DNA of 64,000 nucleotides, from NCBI RefSeq assembly GCF_002407185.1, contig NZ_CP023563.1, forward strand, positions 2,294,001 through 2,358,000. The letters are read 5' to 3'. Of this stretch, positions 37,491-49,475 are shown piece after piece; within the stretch, counting starts at the first letter, position 1; each line of letters opens with the position of its first letter. The notes below the pieces were generated by a model. That model made no database searches. It was given only the letters and a program-made list of their open reading frames with translations, and was not told the DNA's origin. Position numbers and translations under genes: made by a program. Origin of the DNA: Brachybacterium vulturis. Lineage in GTDB: Bacteria > Actinomycetota > Actinomycetes > Actinomycetales > Dermabacteraceae.

Positions 37491-37535
37491 CGAGGTGCGC
37501 AACGCCTTCCGGTGAGGAAGGTGCTCCGCACCTCG
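37491..37535. terminator. bidirectional terminator-like hairpin between DUF3145 and fabF
   Basis: CGAGGTGCG (37491-37499) pairs with CGCACCTCG (37527-37535), and inside it CCTTCC (37505-37510) pairs with GGAAGG (37516-37521). TTCT follows on the plus strand. Confidence 0.7.
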
Positions 37536-37596
37536 TTCTCGAGGCCGTGACGCCTCGTGCCGTCCCAGGCCGCCCGCGTCGGCGCGGCAGTGCCGC

Positions 37597-38838
37597 TCAG
37601 GCGCTGGTGAACACCACGGCGATGTCGTGGCCGCCGAAGCCGAAGGCGTTGTTCAGCACGGCGATGTCGCCGCCGGGCAGCTCGGCCGGGGTGTTCTGCG
37701 CGACCCGAATCTGCGCCTCGGGATCGAGGGTGTCGATGTTGATGGTCGGCGGTGCCGTCCGGTGGTGCGCGGCCAGCACCGAGAACACGGACTCCAGTGC
37801 TCCGGCGCCGCCCAGCAGGTGACCGGTCATCGACTTGGTCGAGGTGACCACGATCTGGTCGGTGACCCCGTCCAGCGCGTCGGAGACCGCGCACAGCTCG
37901 TTGATGTCGCCGAGCGGGGTCGAGGTGCCATGGGCGTTGACGTGGACGACGTCGCGGGCGGTGAGCTCGGCATCCTCCACGGCTTCGCGCACCGCGCGAG
38001 CCTGGCCCTCGGCCGACGGCGCCGAGATGTGGTGCGCGTCCGAGGCCATGCCGCGACCGGCGGCGTAGGCGTAGACGCGGGCCCCGCGGGCGGCGGCGTG
38101 CTCCTCGCTCTCCAGGACCAGGATGGCCGCGCCCTCGCCGAGGACGAATCCGTCGCGGTCCACGTCGTAGGGACGCGAGGCGTGCTCGGGGTCATCGGTG
38201 CGGGTCGAGAGGGCGCGGATGTTCGCGAAGGCGGCGATCGTCATCGGATGGATCGACGCCTCGGTGCCGCCGACGACGACCACGTCCGCACGGCCGTCGC
38301 GGATCATCGCCATCCCCAGCGCCACGGCCTCGGCGCCGGAGGCGCAGGCGGAGACGGGGGTATGCGCGCCGGCACGGGCACCGAGCTCCATGGAGATCTG
38401 CGCGGCCGAGCCATTGGCCATCAGCATCGGGACGGTGAACGGATTGACCCGGCGGGCGCCGCGCTCGCGCACCACGTCCCACTGGTCCAGCGTCGTCCAG
38501 ATCCCGCCGATGCCGGTGCCGACCACGACGCCGAGCCGCTCGGGGGCGACCTCGGGGGCGCCGGCGTCGGCCCAGGCCTCGCGCGCGGCGACCATGGAGT
38601 ACTGACCGGAGGGGTCCAGCTTCCGGGACTCCGGGCGGCTGAGCGAGTCGAGCGCACCGGGGACCAGCTGGCAGGCGAAGTCCACGGACAGCCCGTAGCG
38701 CTCCTTCCAGTCGTTGTCGAAGGTGCGCGCGGTGGAGGTCCCGGCCAGGGCTGCCTCCCAGGTGGAGGTCACGTCACCGCCGAGCGGGCTGACGGTGCCG
38801 AGGCCGGTCACGGCGACACGGGAACGGGGAGCGGGCAT
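37597..38838 (-). CDS. fabF: 3-oxoacyl-[acyl-carrier-protein] synthase II
   Basis: 413 residues. The Cys-His-His catalytic triad is seen in 'PVSACASGAEAVALG', 'HVNAHGTSTPLGD' and 'STKSMTGHLLGGAGA'. Glycine-rich C-terminal 'NNAFGFGGHD' completes the KAS fold. It elongates acyl-ACP with malonyl-ACP. It is last in the fabD-fabH-acpP-fabF cluster, after a strong hairpin that could lower its expression relative to acpP. Confidence 0.96.
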   Translation of the reverse strand: MPAPRSRVAVTGLGTVSPLGGDVTSTWEAALAGTSTARTFDNDWKERYGLSVDFACQLVPGALDSLSRPESRKLDPSGQYSMVAAREAWADAGAPEVAPERLGVVVGTGIGGIWTTLDQWDVVRERGARRVNPFTVPMLMANGSAAQISMELGARAGAHTPVSACASGAEAVALGMAMIRDGRADVVVVGGTEASIHPMTIAAFANIRALSTRTDDPEHASRPYDVDRDGFVLGEGAAILVLESEEHAAARGARVYAYAAGRGMASDAHHISAPSAEGQARAVREAVEDAELTARDVVHVNAHGTSTPLGDINELCAVSDALDGVTDQIVVTSTKSMTGHLLGGAGALESVFSVLAAHHRTAPPTINIDTLDPEAQIRVAQNTPAELPGGDIAVLNNAFGFGGHDIAVVFTSA

Positions 38839-38872
38839 ACGGACCTCCGGGTCGGGGCGGCAGGCAGACGGC

Positions 38873-38902
38873 GACGCCCGGGACGGGAGCGTCCCGGGCG
38901 TC
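38873..38902 (-). terminator. intercistronic hairpin between acpP and fabF
   Basis: A perfect 12-bp stem (GACGCCCGGGAC/GTCCCGGGCGTC) with a 6-base loop, 9 bases after the acpP stop and about 35 bases before fabF on the minus strand. It may act as a partial terminator or a 3' stabiliser of acpP mRNA. Confidence 0.8.
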
Positions 38903-38911
38903 AGGCGGGGC

Positions 38912-39160
38912 TCAGTTCTGAGCGCCCTCGATGTACTTGACGGCGTCGCCGACGGTGGCGAGGTTCTTGACCTCTTCGTCGGGGATGCGGACGTCGAACT
39001 TCTCCTCGGCGTTGACCACGATGGTCATCATCGAGATGGAGTCGATGTCGAGGTCGTCGGTGAAGGACTTCTCGAGCTTGACGTCCTCGGTGGCGACACC
39101 GGTCTCCTCGTTGACGATCTCGGCGAGGCCCTCGAGGATCTCGTTCTCGGTGTGTGCCAT
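38912..39160 (-). CDS. acpP: acyl carrier protein
   Basis: 82 residues, acidic. The phosphopantetheine-attachment Ser is in 'DLDIDSISMMTIV', matching the DSL/DSI motif, flanked by 'LEKSFTDDL' and 'FDVRIPDEEVKNLATVGDAVKYI'. It carries growing acyl chains in FAS II. GAAGGAGCACCC before the ATG is a good ribosome-binding site. A 136-base gap separates it from fabH, room for a promoter of its own. Confidence 0.97.
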   Translation of the reverse strand: MAHTENEILEGLAEIVNEETGVATEDVKLEKSFTDDLDIDSISMMTIVVNAEEKFDVRIPDEEVKNLATVGDAVKYIEGAQN

Positions 39161-39296
39161 GGGTGCTCCTTCAGGTGTGCGGATGTGTGGCGGTCACAGA
39201 CTACCCATGCTACCGGCGGGTAACTGGTCGGTGGGGAATGTGTCCACCGCGTGGCGTGACGCGGCTGACAGTCACTGAGGACGGATCGGGGCCGGA

Positions 39297-40298
39297 TCAG
39301 GGCAGGATCAGCACCTGGCCGGCATAGGCGAGGCCCGCGCCGAAGCCGAACTGCACCAGCACGTCACCGCTCTTCGCCGCTCCCTCCTCGATCAACCGGT
39401 GGGTGGCCAGCGGGATCGAGGCGGCCGAGGTGTTGCCGGTCTCGGCGATGTCGCGGCCGATCACGACGTCCTCGGGCAGCTTCAGCTGCTTGGCGAGCTC
39501 GTCGATGATTCGCATGTTCGCCTGGTGGGGCACGAACACGTCGATGTCCTCGACGGCCAGACCGGACTTGTCGAGCATCTCGCGGATCTTCTCCGCGGTG
39601 TGCCAGACGGCCCAGCGGAACACGGTGCGGCCGTCCTGCTCGAGGGTCGGCCATCCGTTCTCGCCGTCGCGGAAGCCCGTCAGCGAGCCGGTCATGCGGA
39701 TCGTGTCCCAGTGGTCCCCGTCGCTGCCCCACACGGTCGGGCCGATCTTCGGCGTCTCGCTGGGGCCGACGACCGCGGCGCCCGCGCCGTCGCCGAGCAG
39801 GAACGAGATGGAGCGGTCGGTGGGGGAGACGACGTCGGAGAGCTTCTCCGCACCGATCACCAGCACGTTGCGAGCGGCGCCGGAGCGGATCAGCGCATCG
39901 GCCTGGCCGATGCCGTAGGCGAAGCCGGCGCAGGCCGCGGAGATGTCGTAGGCGATGACGTCGGGCCGGCCCAGCTGCCCGGCCAGCAGCGTGGCCAGCG
40001 ACGGCGTCTGGTACGGGAAGGTGATCGTGGAGACGATGATCGCGTCGAGGGTCTCCAGGTCGATGCCGGAGCGCTGGACCGCCTCCTGCGCGGCGGTGAG
40101 CGCGAGATCCTTGACGCCGACGTCCTTGCTGGCCCGCTTGCGGGTGATGATGCCGGTGCGCTGGCGGATCCACTCGTCGGAGGAGTCGATCGGCCCGACC
40201 AGGTCGTCGTTGGGCACGACCAGGTCACCGCGGGCCGCGCCGAAGGCGAGCACCTGCGAACCGGCGACGGTGGGCTGGGTGGTGAGGGAGACGGCCAT
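39297..40298 (-). CDS. fabH: 3-oxoacyl-[acyl-carrier-protein] synthase III
   Basis: 333 residues from the ATG at 40298, one base after the fabD stop; further upstream frame is not plausible. Catalytic Cys in 'YDISAACAGFAYGIGQ', His in 'VFVPHQANMRIID' and Asn in 'DIAETGNTSAASIPLA'. 'SSDEWIRQRTGI' is the FabH N-terminal motif. It starts fatty-acid synthesis by condensing acyl-CoA with malonyl-ACP; branched-chain primers are common in relatives but cannot be read from sequence. Confidence 0.96.
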   Translation of the reverse strand: MAVSLTTQPTVAGSQVLAFGAARGDLVVPNDDLVGPIDSSDEWIRQRTGIITRKRASKDVGVKDLALTAAQEAVQRSGIDLETLDAIIVSTITFPYQTPSLATLLAGQLGRPDVIAYDISAACAGFAYGIGQADALIRSGAARNVLVIGAEKLSDVVSPTDRSISFLLGDGAGAAVVGPSETPKIGPTVWGSDGDHWDTIRMTGSLTGFRDGENGWPTLEQDGRTVFRWAVWHTAEKIREMLDKSGLAVEDIDVFVPHQANMRIIDELAKQLKLPEDVVIGRDIAETGNTSAASIPLATHRLIEEGAAKSGDVLVQFGFGAGLAYAGQVLILP

Positions 40299-40299
40299 G

Positions 40300-41253
40300 T
40301 CAGTTCTCCTGGGCGGTGGGGGCGGCGGTGATGCCGGCATGCTCGCGCACCAGGGTGCGGGCGGCGTCGAGGTCATCGGGGGTGTTGAGGTTCATCAGGG
40401 CGATGCCCTTGAGCTCGCGCTTGGCGAGCCCGGTCAGGGTGCCGGCGGGGGCGACCTCGATCATCGCGGTGACGCCGCGACGGCGCAGCGCCGCCATGCA
40501 GGCCTCCCAGTCGACGGGGGAGGCGACCTGGTCCACGATCAGCTCGAGGTACCGGGCACCGGAGCTGATGACCTCGCCGCCCGCGTTCGAGATCAGCGGC
40601 ACCGTCGGATCCTGAGGGGACAGGCTCGGGGCGAAGGCGGCCAGCTCCTCGCGGGCACCGGCCATGTACGGGGTGTGGAAGGCGCCGGCGACCGGCAGCG
40701 GGATCACGCGCGCCTTCACCGGGCCGTCCTCCGCCAGGGCCGCGATCTGCTCGGCCGAGCCGGCGGCGACCACCTGGGCGGCGGAGTTGAGGTTGGCCGC
40801 ATGGAGGCCGTGGCGCTCGATCGTCGCCAGGACGTCCTCGCGGGTGCCGCCGACGACGGCCGCCATCGAGGTCGGCTCGGCCGCGGCGGCCTTCGCCATC
40901 GCCTGCGAGCGCACCGCGACCAGGCGCATCGCATCCTCGTTGCTGAGCACTCCGCCGAGCGCGGCGGCCGTCAGCTCCCCGACGCTGTGGCCGGCGAACG
41001 CCTCGGGCGCCGGGAGGTCCTGGTCCTGGTACAGGGAGGAGGCGGCGATGATGCCGACCGCCACCAGCAGCGGCTGGGCCACGGCGGTGTCGCGGATCGT
41101 GTCCGCATCGGACTCGGTGCCGTGGCGCAGCAGATCGATGCCCGCCGGTGCCGACATCGCAGCCAGCGCCTCCTCCGCGCCGGGCAGCTCGCGCCACGGG
41201 TTCAGGAAACCGGGCTTCTGCGCCCCTTGTCCGGGACAGACGATCGCGAGCAC
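40300..41253 (-). CDS. fabD: malonyl-CoA:ACP transacylase
   Basis: 317 residues starting at GTG with GGAGGTCCCC before it. 'VCPGQGAQKPGFL' and the nucleophile Ser in 'FAGHSVGELTAAALGG' are diagnostic; the catalytic His is in 'PVAGAFHTPYM'. It loads malonyl groups onto ACP. First gene of the FAS II cluster, after the hairpin that ends aceE, so it probably has its own promoter in 41254-41327. Confidence 0.95.
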   Translation of the reverse strand: MLAIVCPGQGAQKPGFLNPWRELPGAEEALAAMSAPAGIDLLRHGTESDADTIRDTAVAQPLLVAVGIIAASSLYQDQDLPAPEAFAGHSVGELTAAALGGVLSNEDAMRLVAVRSQAMAKAAAAEPTSMAAVVGGTREDVLATIERHGLHAANLNSAAQVVAAGSAEQIAALAEDGPVKARVIPLPVAGAFHTPYMAGAREELAAFAPSLSPQDPTVPLISNAGGEVISSGARYLELIVDQVASPVDWEACMAALRRRGVTAMIEVAPAGTLTGLAKRELKGIALMNLNTPDDLDAARTLVREHAGITAAPTAQEN

Positions 41254-41327
41254 GGGGACCTCCAGGGGGGAGAGACGGGGGACGGCCCGCTCGCACGACG
41301 AGACGGGCCGACGATGGAAGGGACCGC

Positions 41328-41359
41328 CGGGCCGCCCGTCGCCGAGGACGGGCGGCCCG
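41328..41359 (-). terminator. terminator after aceE
   Basis: CGGGCCGCCCGTC and its exact complement (13 bp) around a 6-base loop, 9 bases past the aceE stop on the minus strand. Confidence 0.85.
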
Positions 41360-41368
41360 ACGGGATGA

Positions 41369-44116
41369 TCAGGACTCGCCGCCGAACGAGCCGGACTGGC
41401 CGGCGTTCACGTTCGTCAGGTCGTACTTGTCGATGGCCTCGCGGACCACCGACGGGTCCACCTTCCCCTCCTTGGCGAGCAGCTGGAGGGCCTTGACGAC
41501 CATCGAGTGGGCGTCGATCTTCAGGTGGCGACGGGCGGCCGGGCGGGTGTCCGAGAAGCCCCAGCCGTCGGCCCCGAGCACGCCGTAGGCGCCCGGGATC
41601 CACTCGCGGATCATGTCCGGGACCATGAAGTCGTAGTCGGAGGTGGCGACGAACGGTCCCGGGACGTCCTCGAGACGCTGGGAGATCCACGGGGTGCGCT
41701 GGTCCTCGGGATGCAGGAGATTGTGCTTCTCGACCTCCAGGGCCTCCTTGCGCATCTCGGTCCACGAGGTGACCGACCAGACGTTGGCGCGGACGCCCCA
41801 GTCCTCGGAGAGCAGCTCACGGGCGTGCAGCGCCCACGGGACGCCCACGCCGGAGGCGAGCAGCTGCGCCTCGGGACCGTCGCCCTCGGGCTTGGCCTCG
41901 AGCTGGTACATGCCCTTGAGCAGCCCCTCCACGTCCAGGTCCTCCGGCTCCTTCGGCTGCACCATCGGCTCGTTGTACACCGTGATGTAGTAGAAGACCT
42001 CCGCCACGCGGTCGTCCTCGCCGTACATGCGCTGCAGGCCGTCGCGGATGATGTGGCCCAGCTCGTACCCGTAGATGGGGTCGTAGATGACCGCGCCGGG
42101 GTTCGTGGAGGCCAGGATCGGCGAGTGGCCGTCCATGTGCTGCAGGCCCTCGCCGGCGAGCGTGGTCTTGCCCGCGGTCGCACCGATCACGAAGCCCTTG
42201 GCCATCTGATCACCGGCGGCCCAGAAGAAGTCGCCGGTGCGCTGGAACCCGAACATCGAGTAGAAGATGTAGAACGGGATCATCGGGAGATCGTGCGTGG
42301 CGTACGAGGTGCCGGCCGCGGTGAACGCCGCGGTGGAGCTGATCTCGTTGATGCCCATGTGCTTGATCTGACCGGAGGTCGACTCCTTGTAGGCCAGCAG
42401 CAGGTCACGATCCACCGAGAGGTAGTTCTGACCGTCGGGGTTGTAGATCTTCGCCGTCGGGAACAGCGAGTCCATGCCGAAGGTGCGGGCCTCGTCGGGG
42501 ACGATCGGCACCCAGCGCTTGCCGGTCTCCTTGTCCCGCATCAGGTCCTTCAGCAGGCGCACCAGCGCCATCGTCGAGGCGATCTCCTGCTTGCCGGAGC
42601 CGCGCTTGACCACCTCGTAGGCCTTGTCGCCGGGCAGGTTCAGCGGCTTGTGCTCGGTGCGGCGCGAGGGGACCGGGCCGCCCAGGGCCTCACGGTGCTC
42701 CTTGAGGTACTTCATCACCGGGGTGTCGTCGTCCGGCAGGTAGAACGGCGCGTCGTAGACGCCGCCGGACTCGAGCTGCTCATCGCTGATCGGGATGCGC
42801 AGGGCGTCGCGCAGTCCCTTGAGGTCCTCGGCCGTGAACTTCTTCATCTGGTGGGTCGCGTTGCGACCCGCGAAGTTCTTGCCCAGACGGTAGCCCTTGA
42901 CCGTGTGGGCGAGGATCACGGTGGGCTTGCCGTTGCGCTGGGTGGTGGCCTGTTGGAAGGCGGCGAAGATCTTCTTCGCGTCGTGGCCGCCGCGGTTGAG
43001 CTTCCACCAGATGTCCTCGTCGGAGAGGTCCTCCACGAGCGCCTTCGTGCGCGGGTCGCGACCGAAGAAGTTGTCACGGATGAAGGCGCCGTCCTCGGCA
43101 CGGTAGGTCTGGTAATCGCCGTCCGGGGTGGCGTTCATCAGGTCGATGAGCGCACCGTCGGTGGACTTCTCCAGCAGCGGATCCCAGCCGGCGCCCCAGA
43201 TCACCTTGATGACGTTCCAGCCGGCACCGCGGAACTGGCTCTCCAGCTCCTGGATGATCTTGCCGTTGCCGCGGACCGGGCCGTCCAGGCGCTGCAGGTT
43301 GCAGTTGACGACGAAGGTGAGGTTGTCCAGGTGCTCCTTGGCGGCGATGTGCAGCGCGCCGCGGGACTCGACCTCGTCCATCTCGCCGTCGCCGAGGAAG
43401 GCCCAGGTGTGCTGCTCGCTGGTGTCCTTCAGTCCGCGGTTCTGCAGGTAGCGGTCGAAGGAGGCCTGCTCGATCGCGGCGACCGGGCCGATGCCCATCG
43501 AGACGGTCGGGAACTCCCAGAAGTCCTTCATCGCGCGGGGATGCGGGTAGGAGGGCATGCCGTGCTCGCTGGAGACCTCCTGGCGGAAGCCGTCGAGATC
43601 CTCCTGCGAGAGGCGTCCCATCATGAAGGCGCGCGAGTAGATGCCGGGGGAGGCATGGCCCTGGAAGAAGACGTGGTCACCGCCGCCGGGGTGGTTGCGC
43701 CCACGGAAGAAGTGGTTGAAGCCGACCTCGTACATGGTGGCGATCGAGGCGTAGCTGGAGAGGTGGCCGCCGACGCCGATGCCGGGGGCCTGCGCGCGGT
43801 GCACGACCATCGCCGCGTTCCAGCGGTTGATGTTCCGCAGCTCCTTCTCGAGCTCGACGTCACCGGGGTACTCGGGCTGCTGATCCGCGTCGATCGTGTT
43901 GACGTAGTCCGTGGTCAGCGACTCGGGGAGATGGATGTCCTCCTCGCGCGCGTGCTGGATCACGCTCTGGACGATCTCGGACGCGCGCTCGGAGCCGCGA
44001 TGCTCGACGAGACCGTCGAACGAATCCAGCCATTCCCGGGTCTCTTCCGGATCCGGATCCTGGGCATGGCTCGGCAGATTGATGCCGATGGGACGAGGAG
44101 TCTCGTGCGAAGTCAC
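41369..44116 (-). CDS. aceE: pyruvate dehydrogenase E1 component (homodimeric)
   Basis: 915 residues from a GTG at 44116 preceded by AAGGACAG; the frame extends further without a plausible start. The thiamine-diphosphate motif is '[20 protein letters not shown]...[14 protein letters not shown]' (GDG to NN-like CN). '[26 protein letters not shown]' and '[11 protein letters not shown]-like' segments match AceE. It decarboxylates pyruvate and passes the acetyl group to E2, yielding acetyl-CoA. In actinobacteria E1p joins a mixed PDH-ODH supercomplex. Its position next to the FAS II genes links acetyl-CoA supply to lipid synthesis. Confidence 0.96.
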   Translation of the reverse strand: MTSHETPRPIGINLPSHAQDPDPEETREWLDSFDGLVEHRGSERASEIVQSVIQHAREEDIHLPESLTTDYVNTIDADQQPEYPGDVELEKELRNINRWNAAMVVHRAQAPGIGVGGHLSSYASIATMYEVGFNHFFRGRNHPGGGDHVFFQGHASPGIYSRAFMMGRLSQEDLDGFRQEVSSEHGMPSYPHPRAMKDFWEFPTVSMGIGPVAAIEQASFDRYLQNRGLKDTSEQHTWAFLGDGEMDEVESRGALHIAAKEHLDNLTFVVNCNLQRLDGPVRGNGKIIQELESQFRGAGWNVIKVIWGAGWDPLLEKSTDGALIDLMNATPDGDYQTYRAEDGAFIRDNFFGRDPRTKALVEDLSDEDIWWKLNRGGHDAKKIFAAFQQATTQRNGKPTVILAHTVKGYRLGKNFAGRNATHQMKKFTAEDLKGLRDALRIPISDEQLESGGVYDAPFYLPDDDTPVMKYLKEHREALGGPVPSRRTEHKPLNLPGDKAYEVVKRGSGKQEIASTMALVRLLKDLMRDKETGKRWVPIVPDEARTFGMDSLFPTAKIYNPDGQNYLSVDRDLLLAYKESTSGQIKHMGINEISSTAAFTAAGTSYATHDLPMIPFYIFYSMFGFQRTGDFFWAAGDQMAKGFVIGATAGKTTLAGEGLQHMDGHSPILASTNPGAVIYDPIYGYELGHIIRDGLQRMYGEDDRVAEVFYYITVYNEPMVQPKEPEDLDVEGLLKGMYQLEAKPEGDGPEAQLLASGVGVPWALHARELLSEDWGVRANVWSVTSWTEMRKEALEVEKHNLLHPEDQRTPWISQRLEDVPGPFVATSDYDFMVPDMIREWIPGAYGVLGADGWGFSDTRPAARRHLKIDAHSMVVKALQLLAKEGKVDPSVVREAIDKYDLTNVNAGQSGSFGGES

Positions 44117-44427
44117 ACTGTCCTTCTCTCTACGGGAGGCGACGGACCGGCCGTGGGAGCTGAGGATCGCCGGTGGGCCCGGCTCCTTCGGCCTCGGTGC
44201 GCTCAAGCCTACCGTCGCCGTGGCGGCGCGGGACGTTCACACTCCCCTCACCTCTGTGACACACCGGACATCGCTGTTCCGCGGTGCCCGGAGCGGGACA
44301 CTCGTCCCGTGATGCGTCCAGGTGTGAGGTGACATAGACTCAGCCGCGCGCCACCCGACCTCGGGCCACTGTGCCCTCATGGACGCGGCGCATTCATGCA
44401 TTGCCACCGTTCGTAAGGAGTCCCTTC
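44117..44427. other. divergent promoter region between aceE and the DUF3052 gene
   Basis: 311 bases with no gene. Likely -10 boxes are TAGACT (44335-44340, plus strand, toward DUF3052) and TAGGCT (complement of 44206-44211, toward aceE). Two related GGTGTG-containing motifs around 44252-44265 and 44321-44334 could be regulator sites; none is identified with confidence. Confidence 0.4.
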
Positions 44428-44847
44428 TTGTCACCGTCGTCCGACGCCCCTTCGTCCAGCTCCCTGTCCGAGGCGCTGAACTTCACCACGGGACAGATCG
44501 TGCAGGAGATCGGCTACGACGATGATGTCGATCTTGATCTGCGTGACGCGATCGAGGACCTCATCGGTGACGAGCTCGAGGACGAGGACACCCAGGAGAT
44601 CGTGGACGCCGTCGTGCTGTGGTGGCGCGAGGGCGACGGTGACCTCACCGACGCCATGGTCGACACCCTGCGCAACATCGACGCCGGAGCCCCGGTGTGG
44701 GTGCTGACCCCGAAGGCGGGTCGGGACGGGCACGTGATGCCCGGCGAGATCCAGGAGAGCGCCGGGGTCGCCGGTCTGCGGGTGATGAGCTCGATGAGCC
44801 TGGCCCCGGACTGGACCGGCACCCGCCTGGCCAGCCGGACCAACTGA
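44428..44847 (+). CDS. DUF3052-family protein
   Basis: 139 residues from a TTG at 44428, chosen because AAGGAG lies exactly 7 bases before it. The core 'LNFTTGQIVQEIGYDDDVDLDLRDAIEDLIGDELEDEDTQEIVDAVVLWWREGDGDLTDAM' region (recognised as a block, residues 15-75) and 'VWVLTPKAGRDGHVMPGEIQESA' match DUF3052, an actinobacterial cytoplasmic family of unknown role, often found beside aceE. Very acidic. Rare TTG start may keep expression low. Confidence 0.85.
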   Translation: MSPSSDAPSSSSLSEALNFTTGQIVQEIGYDDDVDLDLRDAIEDLIGDELEDEDTQEIVDAVVLWWREGDGDLTDAMVDTLRNIDAGAPVWVLTPKAGRDGHVMPGEIQESAGVAGLRVMSSMSLAPDWTGTRLASRTN

Positions 44848-47176
<2,329 letters not shown>

Positions 47177-47180
<4 letters not shown>

Positions 47181-48034
47181 GCGCGGTGACCGCACCGCAG
47201 AGCGTCGGCTCCGTGACCGGGATCCTCGAGGCCGCCTACCCGCTCGACTGGGCGGAGGCCTGGGACCGGGTGGGTCTGGTGCTGGGGGAGCGGGGCGCGG
47301 CCGTGCAGCGGGTGCTGCTCGCGGTGGATCCGACGGTCGCGGTGGCCCGCGAGGCGGTGGACCGCGGCGCAGAGCTGCTGATCACCCACCATCCCCTGCT
47401 GCTGCGCGGGGCGAGCTTCCTCCCGGCCGACGACGGCAAGGGCGCCGTGGTCACCCACCTGCTGCGGCACGGCACCGCCCTGTGGTGCGGGCACACCAAC
47501 GTGGACCGCTCCACCCGCGGCACCGTCGGAGCCTGGATCTCGCTGCTGGATCTCCGCGCGGCGCAGCCGCTGCTGCCGGGGGAGACCGCGGAGGAGGCCG
47601 CGCACGGCTCGAGCCGCTTCGGCCTGGGCGCTGTGGGCTCCCTGCCCGTGGCCACCACCGTGGGGGAGCTGGCGGCCACGATCGCGGACCGTGTGCCGGC
47701 CACCGCTCGCGGGATCCTGCACACCGGTGACGCCGAGCGGGAGGTGCGCACGGTCGCCGTCTGCCCCGGGGCCGGCGACTCCTTCCTCGAGGCGGCCACG
47801 ACCACCGGGGCCGACATGTACATCACCTCGGACCTGCGCCATCACCCCGCGCTCGAGCATCTGGACTCCGCCGCCGATCCAGCGGCGGTCCCGGCGCTGA
47901 TCGATGTGCCCCATGCCGCGAGCGAGGCGCTCTGGCTGCCGCTGGCTCAGGAGCTGCTCGCCGAGGCGCTGCCCGGCCTCGAGGTGCGCCTCAGCCAGCA
48001 CACCACCGACCCCTGGGGCGGGCGCGTCGGCTGA
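47177..48034 (+). CDS. Nif3-like (DUF34) metal-binding protein
   Basis: 285 residues from a GTG overlapping the sufU stop (GTGA). 'EAWDRVGLVLGER', 'LLITHHPLLLRGASFLP' (metal-ligand His pair), 'HTNVDRSTRGTVGAWISLL' and the C-terminal 'LIDVPHAASEALWLP' (His, Glu) are the Nif3/GTP-cyclohydrolase-I-type-2 motifs. Family members form toroidal hexamers with a dimetal site; the biochemical role is unclear. Position after sufSU suggests a link with metal cofactor handling. Confidence 0.85.
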
Positions 48035-48059
48035 ATGCCCACGCCGGCCGAGGACGGTC

Positions 48060-48839
48060 TCAGCCCACCCGGTCCACGACGACCAGCCGGTCGCCGTCGA
48101 GCTCGACCTGCAGGTGCGTGTCGAAGGTGCTGCGGACGACGTCGACGAGCTCATCAGCCGAGGTCGGTGTCCGCTCCGCTGCCAGCAGGGCTCTGGTCAC
48201 CAATCCTCGATACCTCTTGGCGTCGTGGGAGATCACCTTTCTCACCCCGGAGCGCTCCTGGACCGGAGACACCTCGAGCACGCGCACGCCCTGGCCGCTG
48301 CGCATCGCCATCATCGAGCGGTACGAGCCGGAGCGGCAGTCGATGACCAGCGGGGAGTCGCCCTCTGCCTGTTCCCTGTGCAGCTCGGAGACGAGTGGTT
48401 TCAGACGTGGGGCCCACCAGGACCCGGCCTTGCCGAGGCGGGAGAGGGTCGAGCCGGCCGAGAGCCGATAGGCGGGAATCCGGTCGGCGCCGGCGTCGAC
48501 CAGCCCGAACAGTGCACTCTGGACCAGCACCCGACGATCCTCGGCGGGGGAGTGGTCCTTCCGGAGCTGCTCGTACAGAACACCGGAGTAGACGGACAGA
48601 GCCTCGGCGGTCGGCTCGGACTCGATCCGCGCCATGCGGTCCAGGAGCTCGGGGGACGAGTCAGGCACCCCGAGCTTGGCGGCGCCGTCCGCCCCGACTG
48701 CGGTGCGCTGGGCGGCCCGCAGGACGGTGCTGCGCGCCGCGGTCAGCTCCGGCAGGCCGAGCGTCTCGAGATCCAGGCGATCAGCGCCATCAGCGGTGGG
48801 ACGGGTCTTGGCCTCCGAGGGCGGCAGCAGGATCAGCAC
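48060..48839 (-). CDS. yaaA: YaaA-family peroxide stress protein
   Basis: 259 residues from a GTG giving MLILLPPSEAKTRP, the usual YaaA start; an ATG 8 codons earlier (48863) is possible. 'ALSVYSGVLYEQL', 'DRRVLVQSALFGLVDAGADRIPAYRLS' and 'SHDAKRYRGLVTRALL' (KxxRG near the end) match YaaA/DUF328, a DNA-binding helix-hairpin protein that lowers free iron under H2O2 stress in E. coli. CAGAAT ends 6 bases before the GTG and no ribosome-binding site is evident. Confidence 0.83.
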   Translation of the reverse strand: MLILLPPSEAKTRPTADGADRLDLETLGLPELTAARSTVLRAAQRTAVGADGAAKLGVPDSSPELLDRMARIESEPTAEALSVYSGVLYEQLRKDHSPAEDRRVLVQSALFGLVDAGADRIPAYRLSAGSTLSRLGKAGSWWAPRLKPLVSELHREQAEGDSPLVIDCRSGSYRSMMAMRSGQGVRVLEVSPVQERSGVRKVISHDAKRYRGLVTRALLAAERTPTSADELVDVVRSTFDTHLQVELDGDRLVVVDRVG

Positions 48840-48943
48840 ATGACCATTCTGGGCCGCTGGCATGGCAGGTGCTGGTCAGGGTCCGGGAGATGTTCGGCAC
48901 GTCGCGACGGCGTCCAGTGCGGACGGGTGGGGTGGACGTCCGC

Positions 48944-49474
48944 TCATGCGGGCGAGCGCGGAGACTCGACCAGTCGCTCATAATCCTCCACCGACGGGAC
49001 ACGGGGCAGGACCAGCAGGAGTGCGAGATACACCAGGGCGAGCAGGCCGCCGGAGGCGAGCAGGAGGAAGAAGAGGATGGTGCGCACCCAATCGACCCTG
49101 AACTCGCCTCGTGCCGCGAGGCCCAGACAGATCCCGCCGAACCACTTCCCGCTGTCGATGCGGCACCAGAACCGACCCCGCGGTTCTCTGAGGGGCGAGG
49201 CGGCTGCGGAGTGCGGACTCTCCACCGGTCCCATGCCGGTCAACACCTCGGTCATCCGGGCGGTGTCGAGGGGTCCGGTCGCGTCGTGAGAGAGCTGTCT
49301 GAGCCGCTCACCGATCACGGACTCGAGCTCTCGGACGGTCTCATCGCCGTCCGGCTCCGTCGCCAGGGAGGAGCGTGCGTCGGCGAGGTAGTCGAGAAGG
49401 AGCTCCCGGGCGCTTCTGCTGATTTCGAAGGCGTCGGAATGTCCGCTCAGGCGGATACGTGCGGTCTCGTCCAT
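48944..49474 (-). CDS. PspC-domain membrane protein with HAAS-like N-terminus
   Basis: 176 residues. The first 85 resemble the HAAS/DUF1700 helical signalling domain ('LLLDYLADARSSLATEPDGDETVRELESVIGERLRQL'), followed by a PspC domain 'FGGICLGLAARGEFRVDWVRTILFFLLLASGGLLALVYLALLLVLP' with two membrane helices (recognised as a block). Such proteins are nearly always paired with a PadR regulator, as here (one-base gap). Envelope-stress or sporulation-like signalling is suggested for relatives; the role is not proven. Confidence 0.75.
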   Translation of the reverse strand: MDETARIRLSGHSDAFEISRSARELLLDYLADARSSLATEPDGDETVRELESVIGERLRQLSHDATGPLDTARMTEVLTGMGPVESPHSAAASPLREPRGRFWCRIDSGKWFGGICLGLAARGEFRVDWVRTILFFLLLASGGLLALVYLALLLVLPRVPSVEDYERLVESPRSPA

Positions 49475-49475
49475 G

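Noticed and set aside
41507-44332. 941-codon plus-strand frame opposite aceE
   Set aside because: Antisense shadow of aceE, composition only.
44117-44427. CRP/GlxR-type site TGTGACACA
   Set aside because: Only one half matches TGTGA-N6-TCACA; spacing is wrong.
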